Positions 43,001 through 51,811 of a stretch of 54,968 nucleotides of DNA are shown piece by piece. The DNA is from Catenulisporales bacterium. Its GTDB lineage: Bacteria; Actinomycetota; Actinomycetes; Streptomycetales; Catenulisporaceae. Position numbers and translations under genes: made by a program. Where the stretch lies: the NCBI GenBank assembly GCA_019510485.1, contig JAEKKI010000131.1, positions 1 through 54,968 of the forward strand, written 5' to 3'. Below the pieces are notes generated by a model, which saw only the letters and a program-made list of their open reading frames with translations, was not told where the DNA came from and did not search any database. Each line of letters begins with the position of its first letter. The stretch's first letter is position 1.

Positions 43001-45634
43001 CTACGCGGGCTCATGAGGCGACACACCCGGTGACGTCCGTGGTGCTCTGGTCGCCGCTCCAGCCGCTGCCCTCGTTGGTGCCCGCGCCCTGGTTGGCCCA
43101 TGAGGACGACCCGCCGAGCGGGTCGGTGTGGCGGTACCACCACATCGTGCCGCCGGTGTCCCGCGCGAACAGGACGCCGCCGCCCATGTAGCCGACCCGG
43201 CCAGAGGGTTCAGCTCCCGGTACCACAGCAGGGCGCCCGAGGACTTCACCGCGTAGATGACGCCGGATCCGCCGGCCACGACCTTGGCGAAGGACCAGCC
43301 GGTCCCGATGGTCGTCCCGCTGCCCGGCGCCCACGAGGCCGAGCCGTTCGTGCCCAGATACCGGTACCAGCGCAGGTTCCCGGACGGGTCGATCCCGTAG
43401 ATGACACCCTGCCCGCCGGAGACGACGGTGGTCAGGCCGCCCCAGCCGGTGCCGATGAGCGATCCGCTGCCGGCGCTCCAGGACGCGCCGCCGGTCCCGG
43501 CGAAGTTGTCGTCCTGATACCAGTGCAGGTTGCCGAGTGAGTCGATCGTGTACAGGACGCCGTCACCACCGGACACGACGGTCAGCCCGCCCCATCCGAT
43601 GCCGATCGCCTGCTGGGTCCACCCGGAGGTGCCGTCGAGCGGGGAGGCGTAGCTCCACCGGCGCAACTGGCCCAGGATGTCGGGCTGGTAGAGCGGGACG
43701 CTCGGCGTCGTGCAGGTCTCGGTCGTCACGGTCAGCGGGAACGCCGTGCCGTGGGTGCCCGAGGTCCCGGTTCCGGAGACGGTCACCTGATACGTGCCGA
43801 CCGGGGTGGTCGGGGAGGCGGCCAGGGTCAGGGTGGCCGTGCCGCCGACGCTGATCGAGGACGGCTGGAACGTGGCGGTCGTGCCGGCCGGCAAGCCGGT
43901 GGCGGTCAGCGCGACGGTCTCGGTGTCGCCGCCGATCGCGGTGGCGGAGACCGTCGTGGTGACCGCGCGGCCCACGGACACGGTCCGGGCGGCGGGCTGC
44001 GTGCCGATCGAGAAGGTCGGCGTGACGCAGCCGGGCATCTGGAACGCGGCCAGGCGGGTCTGCCAGTTGAAGCTGCCGAAGGCCGGCTGGTACTCGTCGG
44101 TGTACCAGAAGGTGCAGTCGTCGGTCGGGTCGATCGACATCGACGTGTAGTCGCCCCAGCGTGAGTACGTGGTCTGCGAGCCGCTGCCGGTGAACAGCGT
44201 GGCTTCCGGCTGGGTCATCGTGCCCGGCGGGTCGCTGCTGTTCCGCCCGGTGATCCGGATGGAGGGGAAGCTCACGCCGGAGGACTGGGAGTAGCCCAGG
44301 ACGATGTCGCCCGCCTTGTCCTGCGCCGCCGAGCCCATCCAGCGGAAGGAGGAGTCGGGGGCGTACGTGCCCTGCTGGTGCACGGCCGGATGGCCGCCGG
44401 ACATCCGCAACTCGTACCAGCGCATCCCGGTGCCGGCACCGATGGCCACGCTGTGGCTGACGACCAGCGACTCGTGGTCGCCGAAGTTGCGATAGGCCAG
44501 CCGGTACATGAGCCGGTCGCTCAACGCGTCCAGCCGTTCGGAGGTCGCGGCCTGCGGGACGCAGGGCCCGATGCCGCCGCACGCGGTGGTGTACGGCGCC
44601 ACCGTCAGCGGCGCAGGGCCGGTGAACGCGGAGTTCGCCGGGTTGGCCCAGTCGACGTGGAACCGCCACACCGCCAGGCTCGTCGCCGTCCCGCCCAGCG
44701 CCACCACGGTCTCGTCCTCGCCGGCCGGCGGCGGCGTCGATCCGTCCATGTCGCCGGCGAGCAGACCGCCGTAGTAGGTGGACGTGAAGCACTGCTGGCT
44801 CGCGGCCGCCCCGATGAGCATGCTGGTCTGGTCCATGGCGCACACCCGGCCGCCGACGAACGCTCCGGCCGAGCTGAACATGTTGTAGGTGACGAAGTAG
44901 CTGCCGGGCCACACCGCGGTCTTCGGGTAGTCCGGGAAGTCCGAGAACTGGTACGCGTACCGGTGGTAGGTGCCTGTCGCGTCCGGACCTGTGGAGATCG
45001 CCACGCACTCGTAGTACGAGCCGGTCGTCGAATTGACGTTGGCGAACTGCTGGATCAGCCAGCGGTTGTGGATCCGGTCCCAGGTCACCGTTCCGTCGCC
45101 GGCGTTGTCCGTCTGGCAGTACCCGCCGAATCCGGCCCACAGCGCGTTGGTGTTGAACGGCGCCAGGATCGTCCCGCCGTTCTTGGAGTAGACGGCGAGC
45201 GCGGCGTTGACGATCTCGAAGACCTGCGTCGTGCCGACCGCGGCGTTCGGGTCCGGGGGGATGTAGGACACGGGGTAGTTGGCCGAGCCGATCCCGTCGA
45301 AGCTGCGGAGGATCGTCATCGGCAGTCCGGCAGCCCCCTGACGCCCTTGGACCACCGGGTCGGCCACCCCGGACGGCCCGGGGTGGGGCAGCGGGCCCTC
45401 GGCGTCGGGGATCTGGGGCCTGCCGGGCAGGCGGGCCGCGGACGTGTTGGACAGATCCGCCAGCGGCGGCGACGTGTCGTGGTGGATCTCGGGAGTGGAA
45501 CCGGCGTGCGGCCCGGTCTGGATCCGGCTGTGCGTGAGCGTGACGGCGTGCGCGCCCGCGGGAACGGCGAGCGGCCCGGCCACGGCGGCCAGACCCAGCC
45601 CCGCGACCGCCAGCCTGCGCTTCAGCGACAGCAA
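43001..45634 (-). CDS. Secreted tachylectin-type propeller protein, frameshifted near its end
   Basis: The 877-residue frame starts with TTG behind GAAGGG and has a signal peptide (about 1-30). Residues about 100-545 form an unrecognised domain, followed by an Ig-like domain (about 550-650) and, from about 660, tachylectin-2-like blades of about 47 residues (GVIYGIDPSGNLRWYR, SGTTIGTGW). At 43184-43198 the frame changes: after PLAGSATW the product reads an Arg/Ala/Pro-rich tail, while the true last blade continues in another frame to 43011. The protein is therefore probably misfolded or shortened at its end, unless this is a sequencing error. Confidence 0.75.
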   Translation of the reverse strand: MLSLKRRLAVAGLGLAAVAGPLAVPAGAHAVTLTHSRIQTGPHAGSTPEIHHDTSPPLADLSNTSAARLPGRPQIPDAEGPLPHPGPSGVADPVVQGRQGAAGLPMTILRSFDGIGSANYPVSYIPPDPNAAVGTTQVFEIVNAALAVYSKNGGTILAPFNTNALWAGFGGYCQTDNAGDGTVTWDRIHNRWLIQQFANVNSTTGSYYECVAISTGPDATGTYHRYAYQFSDFPDYPKTAVWPGSYFVTYNMFSSAGAFVGGRVCAMDQTSMLIGAAASQQCFTSTYYGGLLAGDMDGSTPPPAGEDETVVALGGTATSLAVWRFHVDWANPANSAFTGPAPLTVAPYTTACGGIGPCVPQAATSERLDALSDRLMYRLAYRNFGDHESLVVSHSVAIGAGTGMRWYELRMSGGHPAVHQQGTYAPDSSFRWMGSAAQDKAGDIVLGYSQSSGVSFPSIRITGRNSSDPPGTMTQPEATLFTGSGSQTTYSRWGDYTSMSIDPTDDCTFWYTDEYQPAFGSFNWQTRLAAFQMPGCVTPTFSIGTQPAARTVSVGRAVTTTVSATAIGGDTETVALTATGLPAGTTATFQPSSISVGGTATLTLAASPTTPVGTYQVTVSGTGTSGTHGTAFPLTVTTETCTTPSVPLYQPDILGQLRRWSYASPLDGTSGWTQQAIGIGWGGLTVVSGGDGVLYTIDSLGNLHWYQDDNFAGTGGASWSAGSGSLIGTGWGGLTTVVSGGQGVIYGIDPSGNLRWYRYLGTNGSASWAPGSGTTIGTGWSFAKVVAGGSGVIYAVKSSGALLWYRELNPLAGSATWAAASCSRGTPAARCGGTATPTRSAGRPHGPTRARAPTRAAAGAATRAPRTSPGVSPHEPA
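43011..43198 (-). pseudogene. Out-of-frame last blade of the propeller gene
   Basis: In the alternative frame these bases encode GYMGGGVLFARDTGGTMWWYR, then HTDPLGGSSSWANQG and an end TDVTGCVAS, which parallels the end of the paralogue at 45713 (GSMGGGVLLGRDSAGGLWWYR, ending ADVAGCVAS). It is the original C-terminus of the 43001-45634 gene, detached by a deletion. Confidence 0.75.
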
Positions 45635-45671
45635 GATCTTTACCCTTCGGGTCCCGGCCGCAGACCACGGG

Positions 45672-45705
45672 AAGGACCGCGAGGCACCGACACCTCGCGG
45701 TCCTT
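45672..45705 (-). terminator. Hairpin terminator after the 45713 gene
   Basis: AAGGACCGCGAGG (45672-45684) and CCTCGCGGTCCTT (45693-45705) pair perfectly over 13 bases with an 8-base loop. It lies 7 bases past the stop of the propeller gene and before the TTG start of the next gene on the same strand, so the two propeller genes are separately transcribed. Confidence 0.75.
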
Positions 45706-45712
45706 CATGACG

Positions 45713-46612
45713 TCACGACGCGACGCATCCAGCGACGTCGGCCAGGACGGCGACCGGCGCCCATCCGACGCCCTGGGAGATCGCGATCCCGCTGTTGGCC
45801 CACGTCGCCGCCCCGCCCAGCGGGTCGGTGTGCCGGTACCACCACAGGCCGCCGGCCGAGTCGCGGCCCAGCAGCACGCCGCCGCCCATCGAGCCGGTCG
45901 CCGTGAAGGTCCAGCCGGTGCCGACCTGCTGACCGGATCCGTTGTTCGCCCACGACGCGGAGCCGCCGGTCGGATCGAGGTGCCGGTACCAGTACAGTGC
46001 GCCTGAGGAGTTCACCGCGTAGAGGGTCCCGGCACCGGAGGCGATGAGCTTCAGCCCGCTCCAGCCGGAGCCGATGACCGCCCCGCTGCCGGACGCCCAC
46101 GAGGCCGAGCCGTTCGTGCCCAGATACCGGTACCAGCGCAGGTTTCCCGAGGCGTCGATGCCGTAGACGACACCCTGGCCGCCGGAGGTCAGGGTCGTGA
46201 AGCCGCCCCAGCCGGTGCCGACGATCGAACCGGTGCCCGAGCCCCAGGCGGCGCCACCCGTGCCGCCGAAGCCGCCGTCCTGGTACCACCGCAGGTTTCC
46301 CTGCGAGTCGACGGCGAACAAGGTGCCGGAGCCGCCCGAGAACACGGTCAGCGTGCCCCACCCGGTGCCGATCTGCTGCTGGGTCCAGCTGCCGCCGCCG
46401 GTGGCGGGGGAGCTGTTGCTCCAGCGGCGCAGCTGGCTGAGGCCGTCGACGTGATACATCGGGACGTAGGGCGTGGCGCAGGTCACTTGGCTGACCAGGG
46501 TGTGCGGCGCCACGGTCGCGCCGCATGGCGACGGCAGCCCCACCGCCATCGACACCAAGGCGGAGACTCCGAGCATCGTGCGCTTCAGAGTTCGCGGTGT
46601 ACGTGAACGCAT
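45713..46612 (-). CDS. Secreted tachylectin-type propeller protein
   Basis: The 299-residue protein has a signal peptide (about 1-33) and then only a propeller: five or so blades of about 47 residues with the pattern GxLxWYR...W...SGxxIGxGW (for example GNLRWYQDGG, GNLRWYRYLG, GALYWYRHLD, GGLWWYRHTD). Tachylectin-2-type propellers bind N-acetyl sugars, so it may coat cells or bind chitin or glycans. It is closely related to the end of the 43001 gene and shows what that gene lost. A second start (GTG at 46621) is possible. Confidence 0.82.
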   Translation of the reverse strand: MRSRTPRTLKRTMLGVSALVSMAVGLPSPCGATVAPHTLVSQVTCATPYVPMYHVDGLSQLRRWSNSSPATGGGSWTQQQIGTGWGTLTVFSGGSGTLFAVDSQGNLRWYQDGGFGGTGGAAWGSGTGSIVGTGWGGFTTLTSGGQGVVYGIDASGNLRWYRYLGTNGSASWASGSGAVIGSGWSGLKLIASGAGTLYAVNSSGALYWYRHLDPTGGSASWANNGSGQQVGTGWTFTATGSMGGGVLLGRDSAGGLWWYRHTDPLGGAATWANSGIAISQGVGWAPVAVLADVAGCVAS

Positions 46613-46659
46613 GATCAGCACCTTTGCGACAGTGCGGCGGTCGTTCCGGATCACGGCGC

Positions 46660-47031
46660 TCACCCGCAGACCGGGCCGGCGACGTTGGACGTGCCCGCCG
46701 TGCTGGTCAGGAAGATGTTGTAGCACTTGCCGAGCCCGGCGTAGAGGGTGCCGGTGACGGTCTGCTGGTAGCCGATCGGCCCCGCCGACTGCGGGTTCGA
46801 CTGGGTTCCGCTGACGGTTTCGACGTAGTGGATGGAATACGACCCCGGGCCGTCGACCTGGGTGATCTGGTACTGGAGTGCCAGGACGTCCTGGACCGGC
46901 GTGGCGTTGACGCACAGCAGGGCCACCCCGTCCTGCGAGCAGGTGGTGGCACTGGCCGGGGTCGCTCCGCCCAGCCATGCCATGATCGTCGCTGATACCG
47001 CGAGCAGTGCCGTTCTCGCCGTCACATGCAT
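46660..47031 (-). CDS. Small secreted protein, family shared with 49154
   Basis: The 123-residue protein has a signal peptide (about 1-28, ASA-TTC) and a mature part of about 95 residues with four Cys. Its pattern YQITQVDGPGSYSIHYVETVSGTQS, then TGTLYAGLGKCY and VAGPVCG is matched by the 49154 protein on the other side of the cluster (YDVTNLQATTENYTLSYVDDRTGRQS, TGTATLYGGLNRTF, VIGPV). I know no named family for it. It lies 47 bases upstream of the 45713 gene and may be in its operon. Confidence 0.65.
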   Translation of the reverse strand: MHVTARTALLAVSATIMAWLGGATPASATTCSQDGVALLCVNATPVQDVLALQYQITQVDGPGSYSIHYVETVSGTQSNPQSAGPIGYQQTVTGTLYAGLGKCYNIFLTSTAGTSNVAGPVCG

Positions 47032-47124
47032 GCTTGGTATCGCCTCCTGTCTTCTGTGAGAAGCGCGCTTGAGGAATCAGACGGATCCGGCGCCGGGACA
47101 TCCCCAGCGGCCGATTTCGACTAT

Positions 47125-49209
47125 ATGGCGATAAAGCGCCCGCTGGGTCGATCCGATAGCACGGAAGATCACCGCGTGGCATTCGACCCGGCTCAACGCT
47201 TTCTGGACATGGTTCCGGGCGGACAGGGCATCTTCTATGCCGTCCAGGCCGACGGCGTGCTGCTCTGGTATCGCAACCTGGGATGGCAGACCGGCTCCCC
47301 GCAGTGGGCCAACAACGGCACCGGGCGGCAGATCGGCAACCAGTGGCATCAATTCGTCACGGTGCTCGCCAACAGCGACGGACAGATCTTCGCGCTCCAG
47401 GCCGACGGCACGCTGCGGTGGTATCAGTACATCCTGTCCAACGCCCAGACCGGTGCCGGCTTCTGGCATGCGAAGAGCGGCACGGTCATCGGGCACGGCT
47501 TCAACACCTACGGCCGCGTGTTCGGGGGCTGGAACAACGTCCTGTACTGCCTGGACGACAGCGGAGTGCTGTTCTGGTACTGCTATCTGGGGCCGCCGGG
47601 GACCACGAACTGGGCCAACGGCGGATCCGGGCGCCGTATCGGATCCGGGTGGAAGGGCTATCCCTGGCTGGTGGCCGACCCGAACGGGGTGGTCTACGGG
47701 GTCTGGCAGGGCTCGGAGCTGCGTTGGTATCGCTACGTCGTCCAGAGCTACTCGACCGGTGCCGGGTTCTGGCGCAACGGCGGACAGGCGATCACCATCG
47801 GGCAGGCTTGGGGATCCGATGGGCAGAAGCTCGTCAGGGCGAACACGTCCGGGACGCTCTACGGCATTTCTCTCGATACCGCGGCGACGCTGACGCTGGG
47901 CGATGACGACAGCCTGACGTGGTATCGGCTGCTCAATTCAGAGACCATCGATACCTCGGGAGTCACCTGGGCCAACAGCGGCAACGGGGTCACGATCGGC
48001 CGGGGCTTCACGGTGCAGGCCGAAGCCGCGCTTCAGGGTTACCCCGGCGTTCTGTCTGTGGTCCAAGGCGGGACGGTCGCCATCCAGGTCTCCACGACCT
48101 TTCCCAGTTACTCCTGGAGCGTTCAGCGCGTAGCACCGGTGTCGGGCGGTCCGGTCATCATGGTGCAGCCGACTTCCCACTCCGGCCGGCTGCAATTGCT
48201 GCCGTCCGCCTATCGCAGCGCCGGGTGCGGCTGGGGGACTGATTTCAGCGTTTCTGTGCCGACGACATGGCCGTCCGGTGTGTACACGGCGCTTTTGCAG
48301 TCATCGTTCGGGACGTCCCATCCCGTGATGTTCGTCGTTCGGCCCGCGACGCCGGTCAACAGGATCGCCGTCGTCATCCCGACGAACACCTATAACGCGT
48401 ACAACACGTGGGGCGGCCACGATCAGTACACGGTCGGCCAGGACGGCGCGCCGAGGACCGTGACGATGCGGCGGCCGAGTGTCACCACGGCTTTGACCGG
48501 AGGGGCGGTCATCAACTGCTCCTTGCTCTCCGACCTTTTCCTGCTGCAATGGATGACTTCTCAAGGGATTGCCTACGACGTCTACACAGACCTCGACCTT
48601 GACGCGCCGGGCATCACTCCCTGGACCGCGTCCTACAAGGCCGTGGTGCTCATGTCGCATCCGGAGTACTTCACGGGAGCCATGCGTCAGAACCTGGTGA
48701 ACTTCGCGAGTGCTGGTGGTCGCATCGTCTATACCGGTGGGAACGGCGTCTACGAGGAGATTCAGTACACGACGGACCGCAGCGCGATCGTCTTCCGGGA
48801 CGCGAACGGGGACCGCCGCCTCTTCGAGGACATCAACGAACCCTCGTCAGCGATCTTGGGCGTCGATTACTTCGCCGCGTCGTATATGGACTTCGCGCCG
48901 TACGAGGTCCTGACGAACCATGCCTTCCTCAACGGCACCGGGTTGGGTGTCGGCAGCACCTTCGGCGCCACCGCTTACAACGGAGCCGCCAGCGGGTGGG
49001 AGGTCGACGAGTCGCCGGGCGGCATCCCCGGCAGCGTGGTCATCGCCACGGGCCAGAACCCGGCCGGCGGTGCGGACATGACCTATACAGCGGGACCCGC
49101 CGGCGGATGGGTGTTCGCCGCCGGGTCCCTCTCGTTCAACGGAGCGATCGGCAATGATTCAGCGATTCAACAGATCCTGCGCAACGTCTTCACCGCCGCC
49201 GTCGCCTGA
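47125..49209 (+). CDS. Tachylectin propeller fused to dimethylformamidase-like domain
   Basis: The 694-residue protein has about six propeller blades in residues 20-310 (GIFYAVQADGVLLWYR, QIFALQADGTLRWYQ and others), a beta-rich linker (about 315-420), and a C-terminal domain starting VNRIAVVIPTNTYNAYNTWGGHDQYT that fits the C-terminal domain of N,N-dimethylformamidase large subunits (a glutaminase-like fold, with VVLMSHPEYFTGAMRQNLVNFASAGGRIVYTGGNG). No signal peptide is seen with the ATG at 47125, with the upstream ATG at 47026 or with the GTG at 47176, so the start and the location are uncertain. The 49154 gene overlaps its end. Confidence 0.75.
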   Translation: MAIKRPLGRSDSTEDHRVAFDPAQRFLDMVPGGQGIFYAVQADGVLLWYRNLGWQTGSPQWANNGTGRQIGNQWHQFVTVLANSDGQIFALQADGTLRWYQYILSNAQTGAGFWHAKSGTVIGHGFNTYGRVFGGWNNVLYCLDDSGVLFWYCYLGPPGTTNWANGGSGRRIGSGWKGYPWLVADPNGVVYGVWQGSELRWYRYVVQSYSTGAGFWRNGGQAITIGQAWGSDGQKLVRANTSGTLYGISLDTAATLTLGDDDSLTWYRLLNSETIDTSGVTWANSGNGVTIGRGFTVQAEAALQGYPGVLSVVQGGTVAIQVSTTFPSYSWSVQRVAPVSGGPVIMVQPTSHSGRLQLLPSAYRSAGCGWGTDFSVSVPTTWPSGVYTALLQSSFGTSHPVMFVVRPATPVNRIAVVIPTNTYNAYNTWGGHDQYTVGQDGAPRTVTMRRPSVTTALTGGAVINCSLLSDLFLLQWMTSQGIAYDVYTDLDLDAPGITPWTASYKAVVLMSHPEYFTGAMRQNLVNFASAGGRIVYTGGNGVYEEIQYTTDRSAIVFRDANGDRRLFEDINEPSSAILGVDYFAASYMDFAPYEVLTNHAFLNGTGLGVGSTFGATAYNGAASGWEVDESPGGIPGSVVIATGQNPAGGADMTYTAGPAGGWVFAAGSLSFNGAIGNDSAIQQILRNVFTAAVA

Positions 49210-49636
49210 GGTCGGCGGGTCGGGACTTTCCAGACGGGTCCTGCTCACCTACTCGGCGGCCTGGACCTCCGTACTCATCGCACCCGCGTCCGCGCAAGCA
49301 TCCATTGATGCGGAAAGGTCGTTGGCGCGTCGGGCGATCGCCGCGGATGCCATCGGCGCGACCGTCAACGTCGCCGTCACAGCCCTCGATGTCCAAGACG
49401 TGACAGCCATCGTCTACGACGTGACGAACCTGCAGGCCACGACCGAGAACTACACTCTGTCCTACGTCGATGACCGGACCGGCCGGCAGTCGCGGGCCAA
49501 AGTCATCACCGTCGATCCCGGGGAGACCGGGACCGCCACGCTGTACGGCGGCCTGAACCGGACCTTCACGGCCAAGGTGTGTCCGGACACCAGCCCCTGT
49601 GTCGTAATCGGGCCGGTCAGCGAGCAAACGCCATAG
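49154..49636 (+). CDS. Small exported protein, paralogue of 46660
   Basis: The 160-residue protein begins 56 bases inside the 47125 gene in another frame. Its long N-terminus contains LSRRVLLTYSAAW and an ASAQA cleavage-like end (about residue 49), resembling a Tat signal. The mature part resembles the 46660 product. No other ATG or GTG start lies before the signal, which supports the overlap. Its end overlaps the convergent oxidoreductase gene by 20 bases. Function unknown. Confidence 0.6.
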   Translation: MIQRFNRSCATSSPPPSPEVGGSGLSRRVLLTYSAAWTSVLIAPASAQASIDAERSLARRAIAADAIGATVNVAVTALDVQDVTAIVYDVTNLQATTENYTLSYVDDRTGRQSRAKVITVDPGETGTATLYGGLNRTFTAKVCPDTSPCVVIGPVSEQTP

Positions 49637-50705
49637 CGGACCCGGCCGCGGTTCGGTACGAGTCTTGATACACCGCCTGATGGGGCAGCACGGTCACCGA
49701 CCCGCCCGCCGCGGCGGAGGCCAGGGCCGCCTCGGCGACCTTGACCACGGACAGGCCCTGCCGCATGGTGACGATCCGGTCCGAGCCCTGATCCAGGTCC
49801 AGGACGGCGTCCCGGAACGCTTCCAACTCGGTGCGCAGCGGTTCGGGCTTGGCGAACGCGAACCGGATCACATCCCCTTCCGACACCCCTCGGAACGCCT
49901 GCATCGCCTCCCATGGCGGCAGCGACGCATGCGAGGAGTTCGCATGGAACATCAGGTCGGCGGTCAAGGTGTCCGCGACGAAACAGCCCTTCTCGCCGGT
50001 GACGATCGTGACCCGCTCCTTCATCGGCGACAGCCAGTTCACGAGGTGGTTGACCACGGTGCCGCCGTCCAAGCGTCCGGACATCGCGATCAGGTCTTCG
50101 TGCGCGCGCCCGGATCGGCAGGCGGTGTGAGCGGTGATGGTCGCGTAGGCCTGCCCGGTCACCCAGGCCGTCGAATCGAAGTCGTGCGTCGCCAGGTCCT
50201 TCGCGACCCCCACGTCGGCGATCGGGTGCGGGAACGGGCCCTGCCGCCGCGTCGCGACCTGGAAGACCGCGCCGAGCTCGCCCTGCTCCAGCCGGCTGCG
50301 CAGATTCTGCAGCGCCGGGTTGAACCGCTCGATGTGCCCTACCGCGCCGACCAGTCCGGCCTGCTCGAAGGTCTCCGCCAGCAGAACGGCTGACGCACTG
50401 TCGTGGGCCAGCGGTTTCTCGATCAGAGTGTGGACCCCGGCCGAGGCCAAGGCCATGCCGACTTCGGTGTGCGCCGCCGTGGGAACGGCGATCACACAAG
50501 CGTCCAGGCCCATATCGATGAGCTCCTCGACGCCGTCCACCACCGGCAGGCCGCCCGCGGCCTTGCGCGCCTGCGGACCCGGATCGGCGACCGCCACCAG
50601 CTCCACGCCGTCCAGCGAACCCAGGACCCGGGCATGGTGCCGGCCCATCATGCCCAGCCCGATCAGACCCGTGCGGATCGTCGCGCCGTCGCGCCCCGCC
50701 TTCAC
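49617..50705 (-). CDS. Gfo/Idh/MocA-family sugar oxidoreductase
   Basis: The 362-residue protein has the NAD-binding start RTGLIGLGMMGRHHARVL, ACVIAVPTAAHTEVGMALASAGVHTLIEKPLA near residue 75 (catalytic Lys in EKP) and the second-domain segment VGHIERFNPALQ near 122. This group includes UDP-sugar 3-dehydrogenases used in polysaccharide sugar synthesis; the exact substrate cannot be read. The GTG start overlaps the GT2 stop (GTGA), so the two genes are coupled and probably act on one pathway. Confidence 0.85.
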   Translation of the reverse strand: MKAGRDGATIRTGLIGLGMMGRHHARVLGSLDGVELVAVADPGPQARKAAGGLPVVDGVEELIDMGLDACVIAVPTAAHTEVGMALASAGVHTLIEKPLAHDSASAVLLAETFEQAGLVGAVGHIERFNPALQNLRSRLEQGELGAVFQVATRRQGPFPHPIADVGVAKDLATHDFDSTAWVTGQAYATITAHTACRSGRAHEDLIAMSGRLDGGTVVNHLVNWLSPMKERVTIVTGEKGCFVADTLTADLMFHANSSHASLPPWEAMQAFRGVSEGDVIRFAFAKPEPLRTELEAFRDAVLDLDQGSDRIVTMRQGLSVVKVAEAALASAAAGGSVTVLPHQAVYQDSYRTAAGSAMAFAR

Positions 50706-51811
50706 CGTACGCCGACCCCGCTGTCGTCGTACGCGACGGCCTGGCCGGTCCGGTTGGCGCGGCCGGTGCTGTCGTCCCGGGCAGCCGTTCGCGGCCGGGT
50801 GATCGGAGCCGGCTGCGGCGCGCGGCGGCCGAACGCCCCCCGCGTCGCGCTGTCCCGGTGCGGACGCCCCCGGGGATTCCAGTCCGGGCTCTCCTGGATG
50901 TCCAGCATCATCGCGTTGACCATGAAGTGGATGCCGGTGAGCAAGGGGGCGGTCGCCGCCATGACGGTCGCCGCGGAGGGCACCTGGTTGCTCATCGCCT
51001 CGTAGAACACCCACGTTCCGAAGCCGGCGCCGAGCAGGAACAGCGCCAGACCGGAGAAGAGGAACAGGGCCACCGGGGAGAAGGAGTAGAGCACGTACTT
51101 CAGCAGGATCCGCCGCCAGAAGCCGCGGAACAGCAGGCCGCCGATCGCCGGGACCACCGTGCGCATCCGCATGCCGGAGACCTCGTCGCCGTACACGGCC
51201 GGCACCGGCACGTCCCGGGCCCAGACGTCGGCGATGTTCAGGCGGATCAGCATGTCGTTCTCGAACTGGTAGCCCAGCGAGACCTCGTCCAGGTCGATCC
51301 GCAGGAGGGCCGACCGGCTGGTCGCGGTGTAGCCGTTCTGCGGGTCGAACAGGTGCCAGTAGCCGGAGGCCAGCTTGGTCATGAAGGACAGCGCCACCGA
51401 GCCGAGGACGCGGTACTTCGGCATCCCGGAGTAGGAGGTGCGGGAGAAGAACCGGTTGGCCTTGGTGAACTCCACACCCTCCTCGGCGATCGGGTCCAGG
51501 AGGTCGGGCAGGTAGGCCGGATCCATCTGGGCGTCGCCGGCCATGATGACGTTGACGTCGGCGCCGAGTTCGAGCGCTCGGCGGTGTCCGTCGAGGATCG
51601 CGCCGCCTACGCCGGTGTTGCGCCCGTGGCGGATCAGGACCAGCCGCGGGTCGCCGGTGGCCATCGCCTGCTCGGCCGTGTCGTCGGTCGAGCAGTCGTC
51701 GATGACGATGATGTGGTCGATGAGATCCGGCATCGTCCTGATCGTCTTGCCGATCAGCAGCGATTCGTTGTGCGCCGGCACGATGGCGGCGACACGCAGG
51801 TCCTTGTACAT
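50702..51811 (-). CDS. GT2-family glycosyltransferase
   Basis: The 369-residue protein has a GT-A domain: AAIVPAHNESLLIGKTI, IIVIDDCSTDDTAE, and GDAQMDP (metal site) near residue 94, then FDPQNGYTATSRSAL and QFENDML near 170-190, the pattern of dolichyl-phosphate-mannose synthase-type enzymes. Two membrane helices near residues 245-300 anchor it, and a basic tail follows. It probably transfers a sugar to a lipid carrier. Two AAGGACC copies stand before the ATG. It is coupled to the oxidoreductase behind it. Confidence 0.87.
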   Translation of the reverse strand: MYKDLRVAAIVPAHNESLLIGKTIRTMPDLIDHIIVIDDCSTDDTAEQAMATGDPRLVLIRHGRNTGVGGAILDGHRRALELGADVNVIMAGDAQMDPAYLPDLLDPIAEEGVEFTKANRFFSRTSYSGMPKYRVLGSVALSFMTKLASGYWHLFDPQNGYTATSRSALLRIDLDEVSLGYQFENDMLIRLNIADVWARDVPVPAVYGDEVSGMRMRTVVPAIGGLLFRGFWRRILLKYVLYSFSPVALFLFSGLALFLLGAGFGTWVFYEAMSNQVPSAATVMAATAPLLTGIHFMVNAMMLDIQESPDWNPRGRPHRDSATRGAFGRRAPQPAPITRPRTAARDDSTGRANRTGQAVAYDDSGVGVR

